A stretch of 64,000 nucleotides of DNA. Origin: Devosia lacusdianchii (GTDB lineage: Bacteria > Pseudomonadota > Alphaproteobacteria > Rhizobiales > Devosiaceae). This document shows positions 38,869 through 47,311 of the stretch, in pieces (position 1 is the first letter of the stretch; each line of letters begins with the position of its first letter). The DNA lies in the NCBI RefSeq assembly GCF_022429625.1, contig NZ_CP092483.1, forward strand, positions 2,294,001 through 2,358,000. The letters are read 5' to 3'. Position numbers and translations under genes: made by a program. The notes beneath the pieces are model-generated. The model was given only the letters and a program-made list of their open reading frames with translations, searched no databases and had not been told where the DNA came from.

Positions 38869-39552
38869 GTGCAGCGCGCGACGGCGAAGAACTCCACCGC
38901 AGAAAACTTGCAGGCAGCTTGTGAAGAGCTGCTGCGTATTGCTGCGCATCCCGATGAAGTTACCGTCCGCAGTATCGCCCGGCGCGCGGGAGCCAGCGTC
39001 GGGGCGATCAGCTATCATTTCGGCAGCGTCGAGCAGCTGATCTTTTCGGTCGCGCAGCGGGTCTATCTACGCCTCAACGCCGAGCGACTGACCCTGCTGC
39101 ATGCGGCGGTCCAGCGCGCACATCCGGCACCAGTGCCGCTGGAAGACCTGATTGTCGCTCTCGTCGGCCCCTCGATACGCTGGAGCCTTGATTCCACGTC
39201 CAGGTATAGCGTCATGCGGCACATGACGACCTTGGCCCAGGCCAGCGATCACCCCGAGATCTTTCGCTCGATGATAGAGGATGTGGAACACCACCTGCTG
39301 TTCATTCCGCATTTTCGCAAGATCGCGCCGTGGCTGGATGAGGTCGATATCGGCTTTCGCATCTCATGCCTGCTCGGCGTCCGGTCGCAGATGACGCGCA
39401 GCCGCGATCGCACTGATGAACTGACCGGTCATCGCCTCGACCTGGACGATCCCGAACTGGTTCTGGCACAAGTGGTGGCGGCGACGGCGCCAATGTTCAC
39501 CGCGCCCGCCGCGCCCAAGTCGAACACCGTTCCAAACTCGTCACGTCACTGA
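38869..39552 (+). CDS. TetR-family transcriptional regulator
   Basis: Protein of 227 residues if the GTG at 38869 is the start; there is no clear ribosome site, and internal starts are possible. The DNA-binding part reads VTVRSIARRAGASVGAISYHFGSVEQLI (about residues 32-59). The C-terminal domain resembles TetR regulators with DUF1956-like helices (RHMTTLAQASDHPEIFRSMI). It lies 44 bases before the first metallophosphoesterase gene in the same direction and may control that cassette. Confidence 0.8.
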   Translation: MQRATAKNSTAENLQAACEELLRIAAHPDEVTVRSIARRAGASVGAISYHFGSVEQLIFSVAQRVYLRLNAERLTLLHAAVQRAHPAPVPLEDLIVALVGPSIRWSLDSTSRYSVMRHMTTLAQASDHPEIFRSMIEDVEHHLLFIPHFRKIAPWLDEVDIGFRISCLLGVRSQMTRSRDRTDELTGHRLDLDDPELVLAQVVAATAPMFTAPAAPKSNTVPNSSRH

Positions 39553-39596
39553 GACGACGGCCGATTAGGTCCTGTTCCGTCAACGGAGCCAGACCG

Positions 39597-40451
39597 ATGG
39601 GCGAAACGACCTTCATTCACCTGACCGACCTTCATGTCGGCAATCCCGCAGTGGTCGATGACCACCTGTTCAGCGATACCTCGGCTACCCTCGAGCGCGT
39701 GCTCGAGATGATCGGCATGATGGACCAGACGCCGCAATTCATCATCGCCAGCGGCGACCTGACCAATCGCGGCGATGTCGACAGCTACCTCCAGCTCAAG
39801 GCCATCATGGCGTCGATCGACCTGCCGGTAATCTATGCCATCGGCAATCACGATACCCGCGCCGGCTTTTACCAGGGGATTCTTGAACGGAACACCGATC
39901 TCGATGCACCCTATGATCACGACAGGATCGTCGCCGGCATCCACGTTATCACGCTCGATACCACCACACCCGGCCAGATCGGGGGCAGTCTCGAACCCGA
40001 ACAATTCGCCTGGCTGGAGGCGGCGCTCGATGCCCATCCCGCGCTACCCAAGCTGATCGTTGCCCACCACGCGCCCGCGCTCGGCGATACTCCGCCCTGG
40101 GATCATTGGCGGACGATCGAATTCGGACAATCCCAGCAATTGGCCACCCTGCTCAAGGGCCGCAATATTCTTGCGATCCTCTCTGGCCACATCCACCACG
40201 ACCGGTTCTCGGTGTGGCATGGCATCCCGGTCATTGTCGGCATGGGTCAGCATGCGGCCACCGACATCCTGACCAGCAACGTCTTGCGCATGGTGGAGGG
40301 CGCCTCATTCGGCATCGGCACCATCCGTCGCTCCGGCCTCACCATGGCGCTGGTGCCGCTGCCGCAGACGCGTGCCGAGCTCAACCGCTACGACCTCAAA
40401 CTCCTTCGACAGAAGCAGGAAACTGCCCTGGCCGAAGCCGCCGCCAGCTGA
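39597..40451 (+). CDS. Metallophosphoesterase, GpdQ/CpdA type (copy 1)
   Basis: Cytoplasmic protein of 284 residues (no signal peptide), preceded by GGAG. All calcineurin-like metal motifs are present: D11-x-H13, SGDLTNRGD with Asp54 and Asn57, GNHD at 83-86, HH at 157-158 and GHIH at 197-200. The family includes cyclic-nucleotide and glycerophosphodiester phosphodiesterases. It is the first gene of a cassette with a solute-binding protein and a tyrosine-phosphatase-type enzyme, so a phosphodiester brought in by an ABC importer is the likely substrate (inference). A paralogue is at 43281-44156. Confidence 0.85.
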   Translation: MGETTFIHLTDLHVGNPAVVDDHLFSDTSATLERVLEMIGMMDQTPQFIIASGDLTNRGDVDSYLQLKAIMASIDLPVIYAIGNHDTRAGFYQGILERNTDLDAPYDHDRIVAGIHVITLDTTTPGQIGGSLEPEQFAWLEAALDAHPALPKLIVAHHAPALGDTPPWDHWRTIEFGQSQQLATLLKGRNILAILSGHIHHDRFSVWHGIPVIVGMGQHAATDILTSNVLRMVEGASFGIGTIRRSGLTMALVPLPQTRAELNRYDLKLLRQKQETALAEAAAS

Positions 40452-40468
40452 CACCCAGGACCAATCCC

Positions 40469-41767
40469 ATGATCAAGCGCACGTTTCTCAAACTGCTGGC
40501 CGCCGCCAGCCTGGGCTACACCGCCCTTTCCGGCGTTGCCTTCGCCCAGATGGCCGATGCCATCACCGAGCCGGTGACCATCACGTTTTACAACTACAAC
40601 CTCGCCACAGCGAGTGCCGGCGCCGATGCCACGCGCGAGCTGATCGCCCAGTTCGAAGAAGAAAATCCCAATATCAAGGTTGAAGCGATCGGCGTTCCGT
40701 CCAACGAGATCGTCACGCGCCTCCAGGCCGACATGGCCGCCGGCCAGCAACCCGATATTGCCCAACTGGTTTTCCGCGACCTGATCTACATTGCCAGCGA
40801 CCTGGGCGCCAATGCGCTTGAGGACATGGCCGGCCCCCAAGCCTATGCCGATCTCACCGACGGCATGATCCCGCGCGGGCTCGACCTGGGCAAGGTCGAC
40901 GACAAGACCTATGGCCTGGCCTATACCTTCTCGACCCCGATCCTCTATTACAATGCCGACCTCTTTCGCGCCGCCGGTCTCGACCCGGAAAACCCACCCA
41001 AGACCTGGGCCGAGGTCAAAACCGCCGCGGAAGCCATCGTCGAAAACACAGATGCGGAAGGCTTCTTCCCCGGCGCCTATGGTCCGGCCGACGGCACCTT
41101 CGTCTATCAGGCCATTTTGATGTCCAACGGCGGCAAGGTCCGTGATGGCAATACGCTGACCTTTGCCGATCCCGAGGGCATCGAGGCCGTGCAGATGCTG
41201 CGTGACATGGTCGATAGCGGCGCCCATGCCCGCATTGACCCGGCCAATCCGAGCGAGGCCATGGCGGCCGGGCAACTGGGCATGTTCCTCTATACCAGCG
41301 CAGTGCAAAACAGCCTTTCGACCGCCTCGGAAGGCAATTGGGAGTTGCGCGTCGCCGCCATGCCCGCGTTTGGCGACAAGCCGACCGCGCCCACCAATTC
41401 GGGCAGCGCGCTCTATACTTTCTCCAAGGATCCGATCAAGCAGCGCGCCTCCTACGAGCTGATGAAGTTCCTGACCTCGAGATACGGCTACACGATCATC
41501 ACCAGCAAGATCGGCTATCTGCCGCTGCGTCTCGATATCGTCGACGATCCCGCATTCCTCGGCCCCTGGACAGCCGAGCACCCACTGATCCGCCCCAATC
41601 TCGAACAGCTCTCGCGCCTCACCCCCAATGTCGCCTTCCCCGGCCCCAACTATCGCCAGGCCGAAGCAATGATGAAGGACGCCGTTACCGAAGCCGTGCT
41701 GGGTGAGGGCGATGTGGCCGAAGTCCTCACCAGCGCGCAGGAAAACGCGCAGGGGCTGATGCCCTGA
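40469..41767 (+). CDS. ABC transporter solute-binding protein, UgpB-like (copy 1)
   Basis: Exported protein of 432 residues with a signal peptide of about 26 residues (MIKRTFLKLLAAASLGYTAL). The mature part is a family 1 extracellular binding protein (PVTITFYNYNLATA, LQADMAAGQQPDIAQ, YGLAYTFSTPILYYNADLFRAAGLDPENPPKTW in pieces, RASYELMKFLTS). This group includes UgpB for glycerol-3-phosphate and sugar-binding proteins. No permease gene follows in this copy; it may share the transporter at 45526-49175. A stem-loop follows the stop. Confidence 0.9.
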   Translation: MIKRTFLKLLAAASLGYTALSGVAFAQMADAITEPVTITFYNYNLATASAGADATRELIAQFEEENPNIKVEAIGVPSNEIVTRLQADMAAGQQPDIAQLVFRDLIYIASDLGANALEDMAGPQAYADLTDGMIPRGLDLGKVDDKTYGLAYTFSTPILYYNADLFRAAGLDPENPPKTWAEVKTAAEAIVENTDAEGFFPGAYGPADGTFVYQAILMSNGGKVRDGNTLTFADPEGIEAVQMLRDMVDSGAHARIDPANPSEAMAAGQLGMFLYTSAVQNSLSTASEGNWELRVAAMPAFGDKPTAPTNSGSALYTFSKDPIKQRASYELMKFLTSRYGYTIITSKIGYLPLRLDIVDDPAFLGPWTAEHPLIRPNLEQLSRLTPNVAFPGPNYRQAEAMMKDAVTEAVLGEGDVAEVLTSAQENAQGLMP

Positions 41768-41774
41768 TCGTTCC

Positions 41775-41796
41775 GGGCGCGGGTATTCCCGCGCCC
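41775..41796 (+). promoter_or_regulatory. Intercistronic stem-loop after solute-binding protein 1
   Basis: GGGCGCGGG at 41775-41783 pairs perfectly with CCCGCGCCC at 41788-41796 around TATT. No T run follows, and the next gene's ribosome site lies 15 bases on. It probably protects the upstream message from 3' decay. Confidence 0.65.
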
Positions 41797-41822
41797 ACCC
41801 TCCCGACAAATTGGAGGCAGCC

Positions 41823-42557
41823 ATGACTATGGCAGCGATGCGTCATTGGCCTTTGCCTGACACCCACAATGTTCGCGATCTCGGCGGCTACGCTCGCAAG
41901 AGTGGCGGGAACACCCAGTGGGGCCGCCTGCTGCGTGGCGAAGCGCTGCATCCCCTGAGCCAGGATAGCATCGACCATCTCGTCGCGCAGAACCTTGCAC
42001 TAGTGATCGATCTGCGCGGCCCGCACGAAACCGGCCACACGCAGCATCCCTTTCGCGATCATGCCGGCGTCGCCTACCGCAACATTCCGCTGTTCGACGT
42101 GCTGTCCCCCATCGCCATGGCGAAACCGCCCTTCGACATGACGCAGCGCTATCGCGACGCGCTGGACAAATGTGGGCCACGGCTGGCCGAGGTCTTCCGC
42201 GCCATCATCACTGCATCGCCCGGCGTAATCCTCTTCCATTGCACCGCCGGCAAGGATCGCACCGGCATCGTCGCCGCCCTGCTGCTGCTGCTTGCCGGTG
42301 TGGAGCGCAACGACGTCGCCGAGGACTATGCCCTCACCGCCGCCGCCGCTGGCCTGATCGCGCCATTGCGCGCGCGGGCCTTGGCAGCGGGTGGCGAACC
42401 GGATCATGTCGACCGCATGCTGGCCAGCGATGCTGCGACAATGCTGGCCATGCTCGACCACCTCGATGTCCGCCACGGCGGCATCCACCGCTACCTGGCG
42501 GAGATCGGCCTGGCGCCTGGCGACGTCGACAAACTGCGTGACCGGCTATGCGCCTGA
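41823..42557 (+). CDS. Tyrosine-protein-phosphatase-type enzyme (copy 1)
   Basis: Protein of 244 residues, no signal peptide. The start is chosen for TTGGAGG just upstream. The catalytic loop HCTAGKDRTG has Cys140 and Arg146, preceded by HNVRDLGGY at residues 15-23 and IDLRG near 62-66. This is the Y_phosphatase3 group, whose members include phosphoinositide and broad phosphomonoester phosphatases (LipA of Listeria, MptpB). Its place in a transport cassette fits a metabolic phosphatase better than a signalling one. A paralogue is at 47311-48045. Confidence 0.85.
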   Translation: MTMAAMRHWPLPDTHNVRDLGGYARKSGGNTQWGRLLRGEALHPLSQDSIDHLVAQNLALVIDLRGPHETGHTQHPFRDHAGVAYRNIPLFDVLSPIAMAKPPFDMTQRYRDALDKCGPRLAEVFRAIITASPGVILFHCTAGKDRTGIVAALLLLLAGVERNDVAEDYALTAAAAGLIAPLRARALAAGGEPDHVDRMLASDAATMLAMLDHLDVRHGGIHRYLAEIGLAPGDVDKLRDRLCA

Positions 42558-42562
42558 TCGCT

Positions 42563-43132
42563 TCAGGCCGCGATGGCCGCCCAGCACATGGCGGCAACAA
42601 GGTCACGGTCATCCTTCGACAGGGTGGATGCCGTCAGCCGGCGTCGGCGCAGCGTGTTGCGGATCGAGCCACGCACAAAGCTGATGATCATCGTCGCCGG
42701 ACCCGGGCGCACCACGCCGTCGGCCTGTGCCAGCTCGATCATGGCAATGCCGTGGGCCACGAAGGGCGCAAACACCGTTATCGCGTCATTCAGCGCTATC
42801 AGCGGATTGTTGTCGAGATAATCGAACAGGCGCGCCCGCTGCGCGTCCTGCCAGATGAAGTCGATATAGTCGCCGATATACTGACGGACCCGCATTTCCG
42901 GCGTGCTGGCAGGATCGGCCGGCGTCATCAGGCTCTCGATCATCTCTGCGGTCGTGCGTTCGTAGACGCCCAGAACCAGGGCTTCCTTGGACGCGAAGTA
43001 ATTGTAGAGCGAGCCGGTCGCTACGCTCGCCTCTTCGGCAATCGCCGACATCGAGCACTGCAGTCCGTTGCGAACGATCAGGCGCGCAGCCGCGGCCAGA
43101 ATACGCTCGCGCTTATCGAGAACGGCATCCAT
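42563..43132 (-). CDS. TetR-family repressor between the two cassettes
   Basis: Protein of 189 residues. The helix-turn-helix reads CSMSAIAEEASVATGSLYNYFASKEALV (about residues 25-52). It is convergent with phosphatase 1 and divergent from metallophosphoesterase 2. A perfect 18-bp palindrome lies 5 bases before its start codon, so it almost certainly represses itself and possibly the divergent ABC operon. Confidence 0.88.
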   Translation of the reverse strand: MDAVLDKRERILAAAARLIVRNGLQCSMSAIAEEASVATGSLYNYFASKEALVLGVYERTTAEMIESLMTPADPASTPEMRVRQYIGDYIDFIWQDAQRARLFDYLDNNPLIALNDAITVFAPFVAHGIAMIELAQADGVVRPGPATMIISFVRGSIRNTLRRRRLTASTLSKDDRDLVAAMCWAAIAA

Positions 43133-43136
43133 CTAC

Positions 43137-43154
43137 TGAATGAACCTTCATTCA
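43137..43154. promoter_or_regulatory. Perfect TetR operator palindrome
   Basis: TGAATGAACCTTCATTCA: 8-base arms, fully complementary, two-base centre. TGAATGA-type arms are common among TetR-family operators. It sits directly upstream of the divergent repressor gene at 42563-43132. Confidence 0.75.
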
Positions 43155-43163
43155 TCTGTCATC

Positions 43164-43184
43164 GAGACACGTTAGCTGTGTCTC
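43164..43184. promoter_or_regulatory. Second inverted repeat in the divergent control region
   Basis: GAGACAC at 43164-43170 and GTGTCTC at 43178-43184 form a perfect 7-7-7 inverted repeat, 9 bases from the TetR palindrome and of different sequence. It could be a second regulator's site on the operon promoter or a leader hairpin. Confidence 0.45.
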
Positions 43185-43280
43185 CATCGTCGCACAAGTC
43201 GCTTTTAGAAAATCAAGGCGAAACAGTCAGTTACAGCAGAAGTAGCGGTCTGGGCCGCTGCCGGAGCAAGGAGAACGCTC

Positions 43281-44156
43281 GTGTCCGAAACCATCACTTT
43301 CGTGCATCTCACCGATCTGCATATCGGCAATCCGGCCGTGCAGGATGATCATCTCTATTCCGACACTAGCGCCACGTTGCGGGCCATCCTCAGCGAGATC
43401 AAGACGTTGGTGCCGCAGCCAAAATTCATTGTCGCCAGCGGCGACCTGACCAATCGCGGCGACCAGGCAAGCTACGACAACCTCAAGGCCATTCTGGCCG
43501 AAGCCGAGCTCGACATGCCAGTGCTGTTCGCGCTGGGCAACCACGACCGTCGCGACGGCTTCTACCCCGCCATGCTCGGCCGCACCGACAACGTCCGCGC
43601 ACCCTACGACCACTCTCAAGTCATCGCCGGCGTCCATATCATCGTGCTCGATTCCAGCGTGCCTGAGAAAGTCGGCGGCGATTTCGAACCTGGTCAGATC
43701 GAATGGCTCAAGGCCGAACTCAGCAACCATGCCGACTTGCCCAAACTGATCGTCATGCACCACGCACCCTCGCTCGATGCTGACCCGGCGATGGAATGGG
43801 AATCGATGTCGATCGCCGGCACCGAGGCGCTGCGGCAGGCTGTCGAAGGCAAGCACGTCATCGGCATTCTTTCCGGCCACATCCATTTCGACCGCGTCTC
43901 CAATTGGTACGGCATTCCGGTGGTCGTCGGTATCGGCCAACATGCCGCCACTGACGTAACCTGGCTGCATGAAGGCCTGCGCATGCTGTCGGGCGCCTCC
44001 TATGCCATCGGCATGCTGCGCCCGTCGGGCCTCTCTATCACCTTTGCGCCGCAGCCGGCCGAACGTCGCGAGCTCAACAGCTTCACCTGGGCCGGCATGG
44101 CAGAAATGCTGAAGAAATACCAAGCCGACACCGCCGCCGTTGCGGCCGCCGAATGA
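43281..44156 (+). CDS. Metallophosphoesterase, GpdQ/CpdA type (copy 2)
   Basis: Cytoplasmic protein of 291 residues from GTG, with AAGGAGAA upstream. The metal ligands match copy 1: D12-x-H14, SGDLTNRGD, GNHD at 86-89, MHHAP and GHIHFD. It is closely related to the protein at 39597-40451 over its full length. It heads the complete ABC operon running to 49175. The stop overlaps an alternative start of the next gene. Confidence 0.85.
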   Translation: MSETITFVHLTDLHIGNPAVQDDHLYSDTSATLRAILSEIKTLVPQPKFIVASGDLTNRGDQASYDNLKAILAEAELDMPVLFALGNHDRRDGFYPAMLGRTDNVRAPYDHSQVIAGVHIIVLDSSVPEKVGGDFEPGQIEWLKAELSNHADLPKLIVMHHAPSLDADPAMEWESMSIAGTEALRQAVEGKHVIGILSGHIHFDRVSNWYGIPVVVGIGQHAATDVTWLHEGLRMLSGASYAIGMLRPSGLSITFAPQPAERRELNSFTWAGMAEMLKKYQADTAAVAAAE

Positions 44157-44173
44157 ACAGGAAACCTTTCAAC

Positions 44174-45463
44174 ATGCTTCGCACGACAATCCTTGCCGGC
44201 TTGCTGGCCCTGTCTGCGGCTGCGCCAGTGCTAGCCCAGACCATGGCCGCGGCGGTCGACCAGCCCGTCACGATCCGATTCTACAACTACAACCTCGCCA
44301 CTGCCGGTCTCGGCGCCGAGGCGACGCAGAAGTTGATCAACGAATTCATGGCCGCCAACCCAAATGTCACCGTTGAAGGCGTTGGCTATTCCAGCGCCGA
44401 TGCCAGCCGCATCCAGGCCGACATGGCCGCTGGTCAGCAGGTCGATCTGGTCCAGACCGTGTTCAGCGATCTCGATTTCTCGGTCAGCAACTTCGGCGCG
44501 CAGGCGCTCGAGGACATCGTTCCGACCGGCGAGCTGGCGGCTCATCTCGAAGGCATGCATCCAAACGGCACCAAGCTGGGCGTGCTCAACGGCAAGACCT
44601 ACGGCCTGGCCTACACCTTCTCCACGCCTGTGCTGTTCTACAACGCGGACCTGTTCCGTCGGGCCGGGCTTGATCCCGATAGCCCACCCAAGACCTGGGC
44701 AGCTGTCAAGGAGGCAGCTCTTGCCATCGAGGGCAAGACTGACGCCGAAGGCTTTTCTGGGGGCATCCTCGGCGTCGGTGCCGCTGATTGGCTGTTCCAG
44801 GGCGTCGTTCGCTCCAACGGCGGCGAAGTCATCTCGCGCGACCGCACGACGTTGAAGTTCGCCGAACCGGAAGCCGTCGAGGCAGTGCAGATGCTGCGCG
44901 ACCTCGGCGATGCAGGCGTCTATGAAACCTATGAAGGCCTCGGCGCCGTCGAAGCCATGTCGGCCGGCAAGCTCGCCATGTATCTCCAGACCAGCGCGCT
45001 CCAGGGCGGTCTCGTGGCCGGTGCTGCCGGCAATTTCGAGCTGCGCTCGTCCACCATGCCGCAGTTCGGCGACAAGCCGACCCGCCCCAACAATTCGGGT
45101 TCGGCTCTCACCATCCACACCACTGACCCGGTCAAGCAGCGCGCTGCCTGGGAGCTGATGAAGTTCCTGACCTCCGAGCACGGCTATACCGTCATCACCT
45201 CGGAAATCGGCTACCTGCCCTTGCGCCCAGCCATCGTCAACGATCCGAAATATCTCGCTGGCTGGATCGCCGAGCACCCGCTCGTCGCGCCCAATCTCGA
45301 GCAGCTCGACCGTCTCGAGCCCTGGGACCCGATGCCGGGCCCGAACTACCGCCAGATCGTCAAGACAATGATGGATGCGGTGGAAATGTCGGTCTTCGGC
45401 GGTGCCGATGTTGCGGCAACCCTGGCCGATGCGCAGGCCAATGCCCAGGCGCTGATGCCGTAA
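44174..45463 (+). CDS. ABC transporter solute-binding protein, UgpB-like (copy 2)
   Basis: Exported protein of 429 residues from MLRTTILAGLL, with AGGAAA upstream; an ATG 7 codons earlier overlaps the previous stop (ATGA) and is possible. The signal peptide ends near VLAQT. The sequence tracks copy 1 through FYNYNLATAGLGAEAT, IQADMAAGQQVDL, YGLAYTFSTPVLFYNADLF, RAAWELMKFLTS and the shared C-terminal ANAQALMP. It is probably the primary binding protein for the permeases that follow a stem-loop. Confidence 0.92.
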   Translation: MLRTTILAGLLALSAAAPVLAQTMAAAVDQPVTIRFYNYNLATAGLGAEATQKLINEFMAANPNVTVEGVGYSSADASRIQADMAAGQQVDLVQTVFSDLDFSVSNFGAQALEDIVPTGELAAHLEGMHPNGTKLGVLNGKTYGLAYTFSTPVLFYNADLFRRAGLDPDSPPKTWAAVKEAALAIEGKTDAEGFSGGILGVGAADWLFQGVVRSNGGEVISRDRTTLKFAEPEAVEAVQMLRDLGDAGVYETYEGLGAVEAMSAGKLAMYLQTSALQGGLVAGAAGNFELRSSTMPQFGDKPTRPNNSGSALTIHTTDPVKQRAAWELMKFLTSEHGYTVITSEIGYLPLRPAIVNDPKYLAGWIAEHPLVAPNLEQLDRLEPWDPMPGPNYRQIVKTMMDAVEMSVFGGADVAATLADAQANAQALMP

Positions 45464-45467
45464 CCTC

Positions 45468-45499
45468 TTGGTCCGCCACTGCACGGAATGGCGGACCAA
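45468..45499 (+). promoter_or_regulatory. Intercistronic stem-loop after solute-binding protein 2
   Basis: TTGGTCCGCCA at 45468-45478 pairs perfectly with TGGCGGACCAA at 45489-45499 (11 bp, 10-base loop), starting 4 bases after the stop. There is no U run. It resembles the stabilising hairpins between binding-protein and permease genes that give high binding-protein output. Confidence 0.7.
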
Positions 45500-45525
45500 A
45501 CTCTCACTTCCGAAAGGAGCGCGCC

Positions 45526-46446
45526 ATGGCGCCGGCTTCGGCTACTCAACCCAGACTTCGGCGCATGACCCAGTCGCGCGTGGCGCCCTGGATTTATCTG
45601 GCGCCCGCGCTCATCACCCTTGTGGTCTGGATCTATTGGCCCCTGGTCGACGCCGTTCGGCTGAGCTTCTACCAGTGGAACATGCTGCCCAACTCGCCGC
45701 AGCTGTTTGTCGGCTGGGAGAATTACCAACGCATCTTCTCGCTGCCCAAATTCTGGCAGGCTCTGCGCAATACCGGTGTCTATATCCTCGGGCTGCTGCC
45801 CCTGGCGGTACTGATCCCGTTGGTCATCGCCATCTACACCCACGACCTGCCCAAGCGCTCGCGTAACATCTACCGCGCTATCATCTTCGTGCCGATGATC
45901 ATCGCCCCCGTCGTTGCCGCCGCCGTATGGCGTTGGTTGCTCGATCCCGGCTACGGCCTTGCCAACCAGATACTCAAGGGTATGGGGCTCGACCCAGTCA
46001 AATTCCTCAGCGACCCCCGTATCGCCATCTGGACCGTCATCGTCATCACCGGCTGGAAGCTGATGGGCTTTTCGACCCTGATCCTCGCCGCCGCCAATGC
46101 CAACATAAATCCCTCGCTGATCGAAGCCGCCCGAATGGACGGCGCCAGCAAGTGGGAAGTCATTCGCGACGTGCGCTTGCCCTTGCTGAGCTCGACGGTG
46201 CTGTTCCTCGTGGTGATGACCATCCTGCTCGGCGCGCAGTGGAGCTTCACCTACATCAACGTGCTGACCGGTGGCGGCCCCTTGGGCGCGACCACCAACA
46301 TCTACTACCTGCTCTGGGATTTCGGCTTCTCTACTATGTCGGTGGGTTGGGGCTCGGCCTCGGCGGTCATCCTTTTCCTTGGCTTCGGCCTCATAGCCTT
46401 CGTGCTGTTTCGCCTGATCGACAGGTATTCCTTCCATGACAACTGA
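45526..46446 (+). CDS. ABC transporter permease, UgpA/MalF type
   Basis: Inner-membrane protein of 306 residues with six predicted spans, preceded by AAAGGAG. The cytoplasmic EAA loop that docks to the ATPase reads EAARMDGASKWEVIRDVRLPLL (about residues 202-223 in one stretch). It overlaps the second permease by 11 bases. It forms the pore with that protein and takes substrate from the binding protein at 44174. Confidence 0.95.
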   Translation: MAPASATQPRLRRMTQSRVAPWIYLAPALITLVVWIYWPLVDAVRLSFYQWNMLPNSPQLFVGWENYQRIFSLPKFWQALRNTGVYILGLLPLAVLIPLVIAIYTHDLPKRSRNIYRAIIFVPMIIAPVVAAAVWRWLLDPGYGLANQILKGMGLDPVKFLSDPRIAIWTVIVITGWKLMGFSTLILAAANANINPSLIEAARMDGASKWEVIRDVRLPLLSSTVLFLVVMTILLGAQWSFTYINVLTGGGPLGATTNIYYLLWDFGFSTMSVGWGSASAVILFLGFGLIAFVLFRLIDRYSFHDN

Positions 46447-47311
46447 TGCGCTCGCCCGCCCCGCGCTGCGCCGGCCGGCCACCCTGCGCCGGATTTCCGC
46501 CCAGTCCGGCCTTAACACCGCCGCCGGTCATGTGCTGATGGTGCTGCTGTCGATCTTCTGCCTGTTTCCGGTTTACTGGATGCTGGTCAGCTCCTTCCGG
46601 CCGGCCAATACGCTGTTTGAAACCAGCCTCTGGCCGACGCAGGCGTCGCTCGACAATTACACCACGGCCATCGACGCCATCCCGATTGCCCGGATGCTGG
46701 CCAATACGCTGGTCTTCTCGGCCGTCTCGACATTGCTTCAACTGCTGACCGGGATTCTGGCCGCCTTCGCCTTCGCCCGCTGGAAATTCCGCTTCGAGAA
46801 GCTGGTCTATACCGCCGTCGCCCTCACCTGGCTGGTCCCCTTCCAGGTTGTGATGATCCCCAATTACCTGCTCATCGCGCAGATGGGTCTGCTCGACAGC
46901 GTCATGGCACTGATCCTGCCCAATCTGGCTTCAGCACTGGCCATCATGCTGCTGGCCCAGGCCATGCGCGGCTTCCCGCGTGAAGTCATCGAGGCGGCGC
47001 GCATGGATGGCGCCGGCAACTGGCGCATCCTGTGGGAAGTGCTGGTCCCAAATCTCAGCGGCACCATCGCCTCGCTCGCCATCCTCATCTTTATTTCGAC
47101 CTGGAACGAGTATTTCTGGCCGCTGCTGCTGAGCCGCACCGCCGAAAACAGCGTCATCCAGATCGGCATTCAAATGTTCATGACCGCAGAGGGCAACCAA
47201 TGGGGGCCGCTAATGGCAGCCTCTACCCTGGCCAGCCTGCCGGTCCTCGTCATCTACGTCGTCCTGCAACGGCAGGTCGTCCAGTCCTTCATGAAATCCG
47301 GAATTCGCTGA
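46436..47311 (+). CDS. ABC transporter permease, UgpE/MalG type
   Basis: Protein of 291 residues with six predicted spans. The EAA loop is EAARMDGAGNWRILWEVLVP (about residues 186-205), followed by the MalG-type ending with STWNEYFWPLLLS. It overlaps its partner permease by 11 bases. Its stop shares a base with the next start (TGATG). Confidence 0.95.
   Translation: MTTDALARPALRRPATLRRISAQSGLNTAAGHVLMVLLSIFCLFPVYWMLVSSFRPANTLFETSLWPTQASLDNYTTAIDAIPIARMLANTLVFSAVSTLLQLLTGILAAFAFARWKFRFEKLVYTAVALTWLVPFQVVMIPNYLLIAQMGLLDSVMALILPNLASALAIMLLAQAMRGFPREVIEAARMDGAGNWRILWEVLVPNLSGTIASLAILIFISTWNEYFWPLLLSRTAENSVIQIGIQMFMTAEGNQWGPLMAASTLASLPVLVIYVVLQRQVVQSFMKSGIR

Noticed and set aside
40388..41824. 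A 478-codon minus-strand open frame opposite solute-binding protein 1
   Set aside because: Shadow of a certain plus-strand gene. The related shadow opposite the second binding protein confirms this.
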